From RGIG4694 sp964501705 (GTDB taxonomy: Bacteria; Bacillota; Clostridia; Oscillospirales; Ruminococcaceae): a stretch of 64,000 nucleotides of DNA. The stretch's first letter is position 1. Every line of letters begins with the position of its first letter. Positions 33,944 through 42,589 of this stretch are shown here, in pieces. The translations under genes and the position numbers were made by a program. The DNA is taken from positions 1 through 64,000 of the forward strand of contig CAZCUQ010000001.1 of assembly GCA_964501705.1 (NCBI GenBank), read 5' to 3'. The notes under the pieces are model-generated. The model made no database searches, was not told the DNA's origin, and worked only from the letters and a program-made list of their open reading frames with translations.

Positions 33944-36025
33944 ATGAAAGACTATTTTGCCGAAAACATAAGAAATATTGCTATTGCGGGTCATTCAGGC
34001 TCGGGGAAAACCACCCTTGCCGAAGCCATGCTTTATAAATCGGGAAATTCCGACAGGCTCGGAAAAACCGCCGACGGGAATACCGTCTGCGACTTCGACC
34101 CGGAGGAAATTAAAAGAAAAGCGTCACTCAGCGCTTCCGTGGCTTCCTTTGAGACTAACGGAATAAAGATCAATCTTCTTGACGCACCCGGTCTTTTCGA
34201 TTTCGAGGGCGAATCGATCGAGGCTATCACCGCCGCCGATACGGTTCTTATCACTGTTTCCGCAAAATCGGGCGTTAAGGTCGGCACCGAAAAGGCTTAC
34301 GAAAAAGCCTCCGCTCTTAAAAAAGCGAAAATGTTCGTCGTTACAAAGGTAGATGATCCCGATGCCAATTTCTATAACGTGCTCACAGACTTAAAAACGG
34401 TGTTCGGACCTACTGTCTGCCCCGTTATCGTTCCGGTTATAAATAATCACAAGGTCGTTTCGTATGTGAATCTCATCGAAATGAAAGCATATACCTACGA
34501 TGAAAAGGGCGGCGCCGTCGAAACCGAAATGCCTACGGCTGAGATCTCCGAAAAACTCGAATACCGTATCGACGGACTTATCGCGGCATTCTCCGAGGCT
34601 GTTGCGGAGACTGACGACGAGCTTATGGAAAAATTCTTCGAGGGTGAGGCTTTCACTCAGGACGAACTCGTTCACGGTCTTCACAAGGGAATGAATTCGG
34701 GCGTTATCACTCCCGTTGTATGCTGCTCCGATATCACGATGGGCTGTATAGATATGCTCCTTAAAGAAACGGAGCTTCTCATGCCCTCTCCCGCAGATGT
34801 TCCCGCAGTCAGCGCAATGGCGGGTGACGATATCATCGAAACGAAATATGACAAAAACGCTCCCGCGGCAGGCTTCGTATTCAAAACGGTTGCCGATCCG
34901 TTCGTAGGAAAAATGTCCTTTATCAAGGTCATGGACGGCGTGCTGAAATCGGGCGGGGATTATGTCATAGGCAAAAACGGCAATCCGGAAAAGCTCGGCA
35001 AGCTATACACCGTTACGGGCAAAAAACAGACGGAGGTATCCGCCGCTTACGCGGGAGATATCGTTGCGGCGGTAAAAATAAGCGCCGATACCTGTGATAC
35101 CATCTGCTCCGCAGAGAGAATAATAACATATGATGAAATGGAATTTCCGAAGCCCTGCTTCAGTCTTGCGGTCTCGGCAAAGGCTCAGGGTGACGAGTCT
35201 AAGATATCCGCGGGTCTTTCGAGACTTCTTGAAGAAGATAAAACACTCAGCGTGACCCAGAATCCCGATACAAAGGAAACAACTCTTTCGGGTCTTGGTG
35301 AACAGCATCTTGATGTGGCGGCGGCTAAGCTTAAAGCAAAGTTCGGCGCGGACGTTAATCTCACCGTGCCCAAAATCTCCTATAAGGAAACTATACGCAG
35401 GAAGGTGAAGGCGGAGGGCAAGCATAAGAAACAGTCGGGCGGTCACGGTCAGTACGGTCACGTATGGATAGAATTCGAGCCTTGTATTTCCGATTCTCTC
35501 GTATTCGAGGAAAAGGTATTCGGCGGCGCGGTTCCGAAGAATTTCTTCCCCGCAGTCGAAAAGGGTCTTCAGGACAGCATGAAGAAAGGCGTTCTTGCGG
35601 GATTTCCCGTAGTCGGCGTAAAGGCTGTTCTCGTGGACGGCTCGTATCACCCCGTGGACAGCTCCGAAATGGCATTCAAGACCGCCGCTTCCATTGCCTA
35701 CAAGGAGGGCATGAAGCAGGCTGACCCCGCTATACTTGAGCCTATCGGAAAGCTTCTCGTAAGCGCTCCCGATACGAATACGGGAGATATTATGGGCGAC
35801 CTCAATAAGAGAAGAGGAAGAGTTATCGGTATGAATCCCGTAAAGAAAGGCTATACTGAGATAGAAGCGGAAGTTCCTATGAGAGAAATGCAGTCGTTTA
35901 CGACTCAGCTGAGACAGATCACCAGAGGAAGAGGCACTTTCTCGCTTGAATTTTTAAGATATGAGCAGCTTCCCTCCAATCTTGTTTCGGACGTAATTGT
36001 CTCGGCAGGAAATACATCGGACTGA
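33944..36025 (+). CDS. Elongation factor G paralogue (EF-G-like GTPase)
   Basis: The 693-residue protein has the EF-G domain order: a G domain with AGHSGSGKTTLAEAM (G1), LDAPG (G3) and G4 written VTKVD instead of NKxD, then domains II-III (LSGLGEQHLDV), domain IV (SGGHGQYGHVWIEFEP) and domain V (MREMQSFTTQLRQITRGRG). It belongs to the fusA2-like group that is separate from the main str-operon EF-G; relatives have been linked to alternative translocation or recycling roles. The Thr in G4 may weaken guanine specificity. ATG 33944 follows AAGGAGCGATC. It is monocistronic. Confidence 0.9.
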   Translation: MKDYFAENIRNIAIAGHSGSGKTTLAEAMLYKSGNSDRLGKTADGNTVCDFDPEEIKRKASLSASVASFETNGIKINLLDAPGLFDFEGESIEAITAADTVLITVSAKSGVKVGTEKAYEKASALKKAKMFVVTKVDDPDANFYNVLTDLKTVFGPTVCPVIVPVINNHKVVSYVNLIEMKAYTYDEKGGAVETEMPTAEISEKLEYRIDGLIAAFSEAVAETDDELMEKFFEGEAFTQDELVHGLHKGMNSGVITPVVCCSDITMGCIDMLLKETELLMPSPADVPAVSAMAGDDIIETKYDKNAPAAGFVFKTVADPFVGKMSFIKVMDGVLKSGGDYVIGKNGNPEKLGKLYTVTGKKQTEVSAAYAGDIVAAVKISADTCDTICSAERIITYDEMEFPKPCFSLAVSAKAQGDESKISAGLSRLLEEDKTLSVTQNPDTKETTLSGLGEQHLDVAAAKLKAKFGADVNLTVPKISYKETIRRKVKAEGKHKKQSGGHGQYGHVWIEFEPCISDSLVFEEKVFGGAVPKNFFPAVEKGLQDSMKKGVLAGFPVVGVKAVLVDGSYHPVDSSEMAFKTAASIAYKEGMKQADPAILEPIGKLLVSAPDTNTGDIMGDLNKRRGRVIGMNPVKKGYTEIEAEVPMREMQSFTTQLRQITRGRGTFSLEFLRYEQLPSNLVSDVIVSAGNTSD

Positions 36026-36073
36026 CATATAGCTGACGCGTAAGCTTTTGAGACGTTTGCCTGTATGGAAATT

Positions 36074-36116
36074 AAATGCCGCTTCTTTCCGAAAGGAATG
36101 ACGGCATTTCTTTTTT
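36074..36116 (+). terminator. Terminator of the EF-G paralogue gene
   Basis: AAATGCCG and CGGCATTT enclose a smaller TTCC/GGAA stem and are followed by CTTTTTT. Confidence 0.85.
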
Positions 36117-36181
36117 ATATAATATATGAGGTTTGATTGCCGCTTTCAAGAAAAATTCAAATAATATGTTTATATTGTATA

Positions 36182-36210
36182 TTGACTTTTTTTGAGAAAT
36201 GGGATAAAAT
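36182..36210 (+). promoter_or_regulatory. Sigma-A promoter of the surface protein gene
   Basis: TTGACT (36182-36187), a 17-base spacer and TAAAAT (36205-36210). Confidence 0.68.
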
Positions 36211-36266
36211 GTGTATAAGTGGTATTTTAATCGGATTATTTTTTATAAAGGATTTGATTTGAAAAA

Positions 36267-37019
36267 ATGAAATTTCAGAAGATACTCGGCGCGGTTTTTG
36301 CGGCGGCAGTTGCCCTGTCTGCTGTTTCGGGAGCTGCTTTCGCCGAAAAGAAAAACGATAATGACGGCAAAAATAACGAAGCTGTCGTCAGAGCTACAAT
36401 GTGCTTTGATAACAGCAGCTCGGAGAAATATCTCAATTTGTTCGGAGATACGGAGGAAACGGGACTTTCTTACGCAATTACGGTTCAGGAATCCGTAAAC
36501 GACGGCGCTCTTTGTCTTTCGGAGGACTGTACCGAAGCACCGGCAGATACCCATAATACGGGAATTTATTTCAAAAGCTCGGATTTCGGACTTGAAAATT
36601 TTGCGGGCTGCACACTTACGGTCAGCATTTATCCCGAAAGTCCCGGAGCGGATATGATTGAATTCTATTCGGAGGGAGACGTTTTTCTGTCTGAGGAAAT
36701 AAAAGTAACCGCAAATCCGAGATGGACGCCTGTTACGCTTAAAATTCCCGACGATAACAATAATACTGTATTCGGCGTGCTTGTTACCTCATCGGACATG
36801 ATAAAAGGTCCCGTATGCTATGTTGACAATCTTTGCGTTTACGACAAAAACGGTAATATCGCGGAAAATGTGGGCGATTATCAGAGCATTGCGGACGCTG
36901 AAAGCACAGAAACATTCAACTATGTTATGATGATAATCGTATTTATTCTTTTGATAGTTGCCGTTGTGGGCGGAGTCGCTTATTATATTTTCAAATACGT
37001 AATAAACAGATACAGATGA
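36267..37019 (+). CDS. Exported protein anchored by a C-terminal helix
   Basis: The 250-residue protein has a clear signal peptide (about 1-26, ending GAAFAEKK), an extracellular beta-rich region (about 35-205) with a jelly-roll-like pattern (LTVSIYPESPGADMIEFYS, WTPVTLKIPDD, CYVDNLCVYD) resembling carbohydrate-binding modules, and a C-terminal transmembrane helix (about 218-242) with a short basic tail. No catalytic domain is seen. It could be a cell-surface binding protein; the ligand is unknown. It has its own promoter and terminator. Confidence 0.8.
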   Translation: MKFQKILGAVFAAAVALSAVSGAAFAEKKNDNDGKNNEAVVRATMCFDNSSSEKYLNLFGDTEETGLSYAITVQESVNDGALCLSEDCTEAPADTHNTGIYFKSSDFGLENFAGCTLTVSIYPESPGADMIEFYSEGDVFLSEEIKVTANPRWTPVTLKIPDDNNNTVFGVLVTSSDMIKGPVCYVDNLCVYDKNGNIAENVGDYQSIADAESTETFNYVMMIIVFILLIVAVVGGVAYYIFKYVINRYR

Positions 37020-37024
37020 TTTTT

Positions 37025-37062
37025 TCCCGTCGGACAGCTTTCCGGCGGGATTATAATTTTTT
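37025..37062 (+). terminator. Terminator of the surface protein gene
   Basis: TCCCGTCGGA pairs with TCCGGCGGGA (one G:T pair) and is followed by a T-rich run. Confidence 0.78.
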
Positions 37063-37081
37063 GCGCCCCGGAATAAACCGC

Positions 37082-37110
37082 TTGACAAAGGTAAATAAAT
37101 GTGGTATAAT
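37082..37110 (+). promoter_or_regulatory. Consensus sigma-A promoter of hisS
   Basis: TTGACA (37082-37087), a 17-base spacer and TATAAT (37105-37110). The leader is about 40 bases, so no T-box. Confidence 0.85.
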
Positions 37111-37157
37111 TTTCTAAGTTGATTTTGGACAGTTTGTCTTTTTAAGGAGTGATTATT

Positions 37158-38189
37158 TTGGAGCTTATTGCAAAAAGAGTAAACGGAACTGCGGATGTTA
37201 CCCCGTTGGAGAGCTGTAAGTGGCGGACAGTTGAAAAAATATGCCGCGACAGTGCCGAAAGCTATGGCTTTAAGGAAATACGTGTTCCGACCTTTGAAAG
37301 TACCGAGCTTTTTGTTCGCTCCGTGGGTGATACCACCGATGTGGTAACTAAAGAGATGTTCACCGTTACGGGAAGGGAAAGTACGTTTACCCTCCGTCCC
37401 GAAGGCACTGCGGGAGTTATCCGCGCTGTGCTTGAAAACGGTATGTTGAACGACGCGCTTCCTCAGAAGGTTTATTATATCCTCTCCTGCTTCCGCCACG
37501 AAAAGCCTCAGGCAGGCAGACTTTGGGAATTTCATCAGTTCGGAGTGGAAATGGCGGGAAGCGGCTCTCCTTTCGCCGACGCGGAAGCGATAAGTCTCGC
37601 GAAAAATACCATCGATCGTTTCGGCCTGAAAAATGTCGCGCTGAATATTAATTCCATAGGCTGTCCCGAATGTCGGAAAAAGTATTACTCCGCTCTCAGG
37701 GATTTCCTGAAACCTCATTATGACGAGCTTTGCGATACCTGTAAGAGCAGATTCGAGAAAAACCCGATGAGAATCCTCGACTGCAAAAGCGAGATATGCC
37801 GGAATATCGCCGAGGACGCTCCCGTCGTTATCGATTATCTTTGCGAGGACTGTGCCGCTCACTTTGAAAAACTGAAAAGTATTCTTGACGGCATGGGAAT
37901 AAATTACACCGTAAATCCCAAAATAGTAAGGGGTCTTGATTATTACACAAAAACAGTATTCGAGTTTATCGCGGGCGAGGGCAAAACAAAAGGAACCGTC
38001 TGCGGCGGCGGAAGATACGATAAACTGATCTCCGAAATGGGCGGAAAGGATACCCCCGCTCTCGGGTTTGCTATGGGTCTGGAAAGAATTATCCTTAATA
38101 TGGAAGCGCAAAAATGCGATTTTAACGGCGATGCCTTGATCGATATTGAAGATTATATAGAAATCTGGCTGAACTTTACAAACAACTGA
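37158..38189 (+). CDS. hisS: Histidyl-tRNA synthetase, N-terminal part, running into foreign sequence
   Basis: This frame encodes the class II catalytic core of HisS: LIAKRVNGTADVTP, motif 2 FRHEKPQAGRLWEFHQFGVE (20 residues), the histidine-binding VRGLDYYTKTVFEF and motif 3 ALGFAMGLERI. It starts at TTG 37158, 8 bases after AAGGAG. True HisS sequence ends at KCDF (base 38123). The next 21 codons do not belong to the family and lead to a stop at 38187. The C-terminal anticodon-binding domain resumes after the N run at 38225. The gene is either interrupted in the cell or split by an assembly error; the downstream part is intact and in a readable frame, which favours an artefact or a recent insertion. 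Confidence 0.9.
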   Translation: MELIAKRVNGTADVTPLESCKWRTVEKICRDSAESYGFKEIRVPTFESTELFVRSVGDTTDVVTKEMFTVTGRESTFTLRPEGTAGVIRAVLENGMLNDALPQKVYYILSCFRHEKPQAGRLWEFHQFGVEMAGSGSPFADAEAISLAKNTIDRFGLKNVALNINSIGCPECRKKYYSALRDFLKPHYDELCDTCKSRFEKNPMRILDCKSEICRNIAEDAPVVIDYLCEDCAAHFEKLKSILDGMGINYTVNPKIVRGLDYYTKTVFEFIAGEGKTKGTVCGGGRYDKLISEMGGKDTPALGFAMGLERIILNMEAQKCDFNGDALIDIEDYIEIWLNFTNN

Positions 38190-38214
38190 TACCGAGGGGC
38201 TGTGTACAAAAAAG
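38124..38214. other. Foreign 91-base segment inside hisS
   Basis: The segment is bordered by TTTT on the left (38120-38123) and, after the N run, TTTT on the right (38225-38228). In the hisS frame it reads NGDALIDIEDYIEIW and more, and with the preceding DF it matches the calcium loop of dockerin-type EF-hands (DxNGDxxxxxxD). It ends GGGGCTGTGTAC before the gap. Confidence 0.7.
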
Positions 38215-38224
38215 NNNNNNNNNN
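38215..38224. other. Assembly gap (10 N)
   Basis: Ten ambiguous bases, a typical scaffolding placeholder; the true distance is unknown. Confidence 0.99.
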
Positions 38225-38555
38225 TTTTCAGGAGCCGAAAAGATGCGATATATACATCGCTCCCATGGGAGAAGAGGCGGCACTCGCAGCTATGAAGCTT
38301 ACGGACGCTCTTCGCAGGGACGGCGCCGCAGCCGAAACAGATCTTATGGGACGTTCGCTCGGAAAACAAATGAAATACGCAAATACTTTAAAGGCAAGAT
38401 TTCTGCTTGTCATAGGCGGCAACGAACTCTCTTCGGGTATCGGAAAACTTAAAAACATGGATTCGGGCGAAAGCACGGAAATATCTTTGGGAGATGATTT
38501 CTGTAAGATATTTACAGCTCACCTGATGGCGGAAATGGTTGAAGGAACCTTATGA
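38225..38555 (+). CDS. hisS: Histidyl-tRNA synthetase, C-terminal anticodon-binding part
   Basis: From FQEPKRCDIYIAPMGEEA the frame encodes the HGTP anticodon-binding domain of HisS (about 110 residues), with GRSLGKQMKYAN, RFLLVIGGNEL and LKNMDSGE. Joined directly to KCDF at base 38123 it would restore a full-length enzyme of about 430 residues. It has no start codon of its own. Its stop overlaps the next gene as ATGA. Confidence 0.88.
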
Positions 38556-39148
38556 ATATAGAAATTTACGAGGGCGAAAAGCTTCTTTTTACGGATGATT
38601 GCGATAAGCTTCGGGAAAAGCTTTCCGAGGGAAACGATTCCGTAAAAAGCGATGTCGATAAAATGTATGAATATTACCGAAACGGGAGTACCGTAAAAGC
38701 TGACGTTCTCGATATTATCACTGCGGACAAGCTTGACGCGGAGTATTCCAAAAACGTTTTCTGGCTTATGAAGATCATTACCGATCAGGGAATTATGGAT
38801 AAAATATCTCCGCAAAGCAGAATAAACATCATAAAAAACGTGATCCCCGTTATATCGGCAGTCACAAAATCTCACGAGCTTGCGATAAAACGTAAAAGAT
38901 CCGTTATTAATTTCGTAAACACCATATCGGAAGAAAACAGGCGCGTTATCGACGGAAAGAATACCGTTGACGGCGCTATGGAAAAAATCGTGTCGGCGCT
39001 TCCGTCAAAAAGCGCGGGAAAAAAGGAATATGAATCCCGACCCGAATTTCTTAATATCCTCCGACATACGGAGGAAATGTCAAAAACCTGTGCCGATCCC
39101 GAATATACGCGCATAATAAATGAATATATCTCTGAAATAACAGAGTAA
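38552..39148 (+). CDS. Unknown helical protein between hisS and thrH
   Basis: The 198-residue protein is soluble, charged and predicted mostly helical, with no recognised motif, cysteine cluster or membrane segment. The ATG overlaps the hisS stop (ATGA), and the ribosome-binding site lies within hisS, so it is translationally coupled to it. thrH follows after 21 bases. It is not recognised; the coupling to two tRNA synthetase genes (hisS and aspS) in one unit could mean a link to translation, but this is inference only. Confidence 0.78.
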   Translation: MNIEIYEGEKLLFTDDCDKLREKLSEGNDSVKSDVDKMYEYYRNGSTVKADVLDIITADKLDAEYSKNVFWLMKIITDQGIMDKISPQSRINIIKNVIPVISAVTKSHELAIKRKRSVINFVNTISEENRRVIDGKNTVDGAMEKIVSALPSKSAGKKEYESRPEFLNILRHTEEMSKTCADPEYTRIINEYISEITE

Positions 39149-39169
39149 GTAAAAATCGGAGGAATAATT

Positions 39170-39772
39170 ATGTATATCAACTGTCTTGACCTTGAAGGAG
39201 TTCTCGTTCCCGAAATATGGATAGCCTTTTCCGAAGTCTCTAAAATTCCCGAACTTAGGATCACTACCCGCGACGAACCCGACTATGATAAGCTGATGAA
39301 TTACAGGATAAAAATTCTAAAAGAACATAATCTCGGAATTAAGGAAATCCAGAGCGTTATCTCCCTTATCGACCCTATGGACGGCGCAAGGGAATTTCTT
39401 GACGAACTTCGTTCGTTCTCTCAGGTCATTATTATAAGCGATACCTTTGAACAGTTTGCGGGACCTTTGATGAAAAAGCTCGGTATGCCGACAATATTCT
39501 GCAATGCCCTTGAGGTGTCGGAAAACGGAAGGATCACGGGCTTTAAAATGAGAACCGAAAACTCGAAGTATTCTACCGTAAAGGCTCTTCAGTCCATAGG
39601 CTATGACACTATCGCCATGGGTGACAGCTACAATGATCTCGGAATGATAAAGGCTTCAAAGGCGGGATTCCTGTTCAAATCCACCGATAGGATAAAGGCG
39701 GATAATCCCGATATTCCCGCTTACGAGAATTATAAAGACCTTATGTCGGCTATCAGAAACGCTATGAATTGA
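39170..39772 (+). CDS. thrH: ThrH-type phosphoserine phosphatase / phosphoserine:homoserine phosphotransferase
   Basis: The 200-residue HAD-family protein has the ThrH-specific start CLDLEGVLVPEIWIAF, in which the first Asp of the HAD motif is the nucleophile, then IIISDTFEQF (motif II), a conserved Lys region and MGDSYNDLGMIKAS (motifs III/IV). ThrH hydrolyses phosphoserine and can pass the phosphate to homoserine. GGAGGAAT precedes the ATG. aspS starts 17 bases later, so serine/threonine metabolism and aspartyl-tRNA synthesis are in one transcript. Confidence 0.9.
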   Translation: MYINCLDLEGVLVPEIWIAFSEVSKIPELRITTRDEPDYDKLMNYRIKILKEHNLGIKEIQSVISLIDPMDGAREFLDELRSFSQVIIISDTFEQFAGPLMKKLGMPTIFCNALEVSENGRITGFKMRTENSKYSTVKALQSIGYDTIAMGDSYNDLGMIKASKAGFLFKSTDRIKADNPDIPAYENYKDLMSAIRNAMN

Positions 39773-39789
39773 AAGGAAGACTACTTAAA

Positions 39790-41565
39790 ATGGCAGATAC
39801 AATGAGCGGACTCAAAAGAAGCAAAGCCTGTGCGGACGTGCTTGCGGCGGGAGAAGAGGTCACTGTCGGAGGCTATGTTCAGAAAATTCGCGATCTCGGA
39901 AACCTTATTTTTATAGATCTTCGCGACAGAAGCGGTATCGTTCAGCTCGCATTCGACGACAGCACCGACAGGGCTGTCTTTGAAAAGGCGTCGTCGGCAA
40001 GAAGCGAATTCGTTTTAATGGCAAAGGGCATCGTAAGAGAACGTGAAAGCAAAAATCCCGATATCAAAACGGGAAACGTTGAAATATTCGTAACCGATTT
40101 GAGAATTCTCGCAAAGGCACAGACTCCGCCCTTTGAGATAGTTGACGACAGCAATACCAATGAGGAGCTTCGCCTTAAATACCGCTATCTTGATCTCAGA
40201 CGCCGTCCTTTGACGGATAATATTATTTTACGGAGCAAAATAGCAAAATCAGCAAGGGACTTTTTCTATGAAAACGGCTTTATCGAAATAGAAACTCCCA
40301 TGCTTATCAAATCCACTCCCGAAGGCGCAAGAGATTATCTTGTTCCGTCAAGAGTTCACCCCGGAAGCTTCTATGCTCTTCCGCAGTCTCCGCAGATATA
40401 TAAGCAGCTTCTCATGATAGCGGGCTTTGAAAGATATATTCAGCTTGCAAGATGTTTCAGAGACGAGGATCTCCGTGCCGATCGTCAGCCCGAATTTACT
40501 CAGATAGACCTTGAAATGTCTTTCGTTGACGTGGACGATATCCTTGAAATGGCGGAAAATTTCATTAAGCGTCTTTTCAAGGATGTTCTGAATACAGATA
40601 TCCCGACTCCTCTTCCGAGAATGAAGTACACCGAGGCAATGAACCGCTTCGGTTCGGATAAGCCCGATACTCGCTTCGGCATGGAGATTGCCGATATCTC
40701 CGAAACCGTAAAAGATATAGATTTTGTTGTATTCAGATCCGCTCTCGAAGCGGGCGGTTCGGTAAGAGCGATTACCGCAAAGGGCGGAGCTAAGATATTC
40801 TCCCGCAAGGAAACGGATAAGCTTACGGAATATGTAAAGGGTATAGGCGCAAAGGGTCTTGCGTATATCAGATGGACAGAGGACACACCCTCCTGCTCAT
40901 TCAATAAATTCTTAAAGGACGGCGAGCTTGACGCCATAGCGAAGGCTGTCGGAGCCGAAAAGGGCGACGCTGTGTTTATCGTTGCGGATAAGAATAATGT
41001 TGTTCTTTCCACTCTCGGAGCGCTTCGTCTCAAATGCGCAAAGCAGATGGACATTATCCCGGAGGGAAAATTCAATTTCCTGTGGATAACGGAATTTCCG
41101 TTCTTTGAATGGAACGAGGAAACAAAGCATTGGGACGCAATGCATCACCCGTTCACAATGCCGATGGACGAATGTATCAAGTATCTTGACGATGCTCCCG
41201 AAAAGGTCTTTGCAAAGGCTTACGATCTTGTTCTGAACGGAACGGAGCTTTCAAGCGGATCTATCAGAATAACCGATTACGAATTGCAGCAGAAGATGTT
41301 TGAAAAGCTGGGTCTTACCGATGAGGAAATCGAAAGAAAATTCGGATTCCTCGTTGAAGCGTACAAGTACGGCGCGGCTCCTCACGGAGGTATGGGTATA
41401 GGTCTTGACAGACTTTCCATGATAATGTGCGGCACCGACAGTCTCAGAGATGTAACGGCATTCCCGAAGGTACAGAACGCAAGCGAGCTTATGTCCGAGG
41501 CTCCCGCTGAGGTCGATAAGGAAAGTCTTGACATTCTGGGAATTTCAGTAAATGAAAATAAGTAA
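39790..41565 (+). CDS. aspS: Aspartyl-tRNA synthetase
   Basis: The 591-residue bacterial-type AspRS has an N-terminal OB-fold (VGGYVQKIRDLGNLIFIDLR), class II motif 2 CFRDEDLRADRQPEFTQID, the GAD insertion domain and motif 3 GMGIGLDRLSMIMCG. ATG 39790 is preferred because AGGAAG lies 10 bases upstream. Whether it also charges tRNA-Asn cannot be told. Its 3' end overlaps the deacetylase gene by 14 bases. Confidence 0.96.
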   Translation: MADTMSGLKRSKACADVLAAGEEVTVGGYVQKIRDLGNLIFIDLRDRSGIVQLAFDDSTDRAVFEKASSARSEFVLMAKGIVRERESKNPDIKTGNVEIFVTDLRILAKAQTPPFEIVDDSNTNEELRLKYRYLDLRRRPLTDNIILRSKIAKSARDFFYENGFIEIETPMLIKSTPEGARDYLVPSRVHPGSFYALPQSPQIYKQLLMIAGFERYIQLARCFRDEDLRADRQPEFTQIDLEMSFVDVDDILEMAENFIKRLFKDVLNTDIPTPLPRMKYTEAMNRFGSDKPDTRFGMEIADISETVKDIDFVVFRSALEAGGSVRAITAKGGAKIFSRKETDKLTEYVKGIGAKGLAYIRWTEDTPSCSFNKFLKDGELDAIAKAVGAEKGDAVFIVADKNNVVLSTLGALRLKCAKQMDIIPEGKFNFLWITEFPFFEWNEETKHWDAMHHPFTMPMDECIKYLDDAPEKVFAKAYDLVLNGTELSSGSIRITDYELQQKMFEKLGLTDEEIERKFGFLVEAYKYGAAPHGGMGIGLDRLSMIMCGTDSLRDVTAFPKVQNASELMSEAPAEVDKESLDILGISVNENK

Positions 41566-42358
41566 TATTTTAGCATTTGCTCTTGCCGCGGTCATAGGTC
41601 TTTCGGGCTGTGCGGGAAAAAAGGAAAACGAAAAAATATCCGAAACCGCCGCACAGACAACGGTTTCGGAATCAAAAGCGGAGGAATCGGAAATGATAAG
41701 ACCTGAAAGACCTGTATTTACAAAGAGTGATAAGCTCATAGCACTTACCTTTGATGACGGACCGAATATCACTACCACGCGTGCGGTTCTGGATAAGCTT
41801 GAGGAATATGAAATTGTCGCCAGTTTCTTTCTCATCGGCGACAATATTACGGGAAATTTTGACGAAGGCTCCATGAGAGTTGCAAAACAGGCCTGCGATA
41901 TGGGCTGTGAGATAAATTCTCACTCGAAAACTCACAGCGATATGACAAAGCTTACACCCGAAGAAATAAAGGCGGAAATGGATTTCACCGCCGAAAAGAT
42001 AAAGGAAATTACGGGCGAATACCCCGCATTCTTCCGTCCCCCTTACATAGCGGTGAATCAGACAATGTTCGATAATATTGATATTCCCTTTATCTGCGGC
42101 TTCGGCTGCAATGACTGGGAAGCGGAGATAACTGCCGGGCAGAGAGCCGAGAAAGTTCTGTCACAGGCAAAGGACGGAGCGATAATTCTTCTTCACGATA
42201 TGCAGGGAAATACCGCGACAGTCGAGGCTCTCGATACGATAATCCCCGCTCTTAAGGAAGAGGGATACGAGTTCGTCACAGTGAGCGAGCTGTTCGCCGC
42301 AAAGGAAATAACTCCCGTATCGGGTATAGTATACTCCTATGCGGATCAGAAAAGCTGA
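41552..42358 (+). CDS. Polysaccharide deacetylase lipoprotein
   Basis: The 268-residue protein has a lipoprotein signal peptide with lipobox LSGC (cleavage before Cys 20), a Ser/Glu-rich linker and a NodB domain with all motifs: LTFDDGPN (D-D), NSHSKTHSDM (two His ligands), FRPPY and ILLHDM. It likely de-N-acetylates peptidoglycan or another surface glycan outside the membrane. It begins within the last codons of aspS, and the minus-strand membrane protein overlaps its 3' end by 13 bases. Confidence 0.9.
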   Translation: MKISNILAFALAAVIGLSGCAGKKENEKISETAAQTTVSESKAEESEMIRPERPVFTKSDKLIALTFDDGPNITTTRAVLDKLEEYEIVASFFLIGDNITGNFDEGSMRVAKQACDMGCEINSHSKTHSDMTKLTPEEIKAEMDFTAEKIKEITGEYPAFFRPPYIAVNQTMFDNIDIPFICGFGCNDWEAEITAGQRAEKVLSQAKDGAIILLHDMQGNTATVEALDTIIPALKEEGYEFVTVSELFAAKEITPVSGIVYSYADQKS

Positions 42359-42585
42359 GACAAAGCATAGGTTTTATTGAAAAAGACGGCGAAGTAATCT
42401 CCGTCTTTTTCTATTATCCTGAAAACTGTCATGTTGTCGGGATAGATAACGCTGTAACAGCGCTCGTAAACTATCACATACAGCAGAAATGTGACAATGC
42501 AGAGAATTATAAATACGGTTGCGAAAAAAATAATCCTTAAAAGCATTTCCTTTTTGGAGATGTCGGGCAGAGAAATATATTTCAT
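42346..42585 (-). CDS. Small single-helix membrane protein downstream of spoIIP
   Basis: The 79-residue protein has one transmembrane helix (about 15-42) and a short, probably external C-terminal domain. It is not recognised. AAAGGA lies 8 bases before the ATG, which is 4 bases after the spoIIP stop, so it is very likely translated from the mre-spoIIP transcript. Its 3' end overlaps the convergent deacetylase gene by 13 bases. Confidence 0.68.
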   Translation of the reverse strand: MKYISLPDISKKEMLLRIIFFATVFIILCIVTFLLYVIVYERCYSVIYPDNMTVFRIIEKDGDYFAVFFNKTYALSQLF

Positions 42586-42589
42586 TTTT

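Noticed and set aside
37111..37157. T-box leader for hisS
   Set aside because: The leader is under 50 bases, and no specifier or antiterminator structure fits.
36789..38369. Long minus-strand frame opposite the surface protein gene and hisS
   Set aside because: It crosses the N gap and runs antisense to recognisable HisS sequence; composition reflects the codon pattern of the sense strand, and it has no ribosome-binding site.
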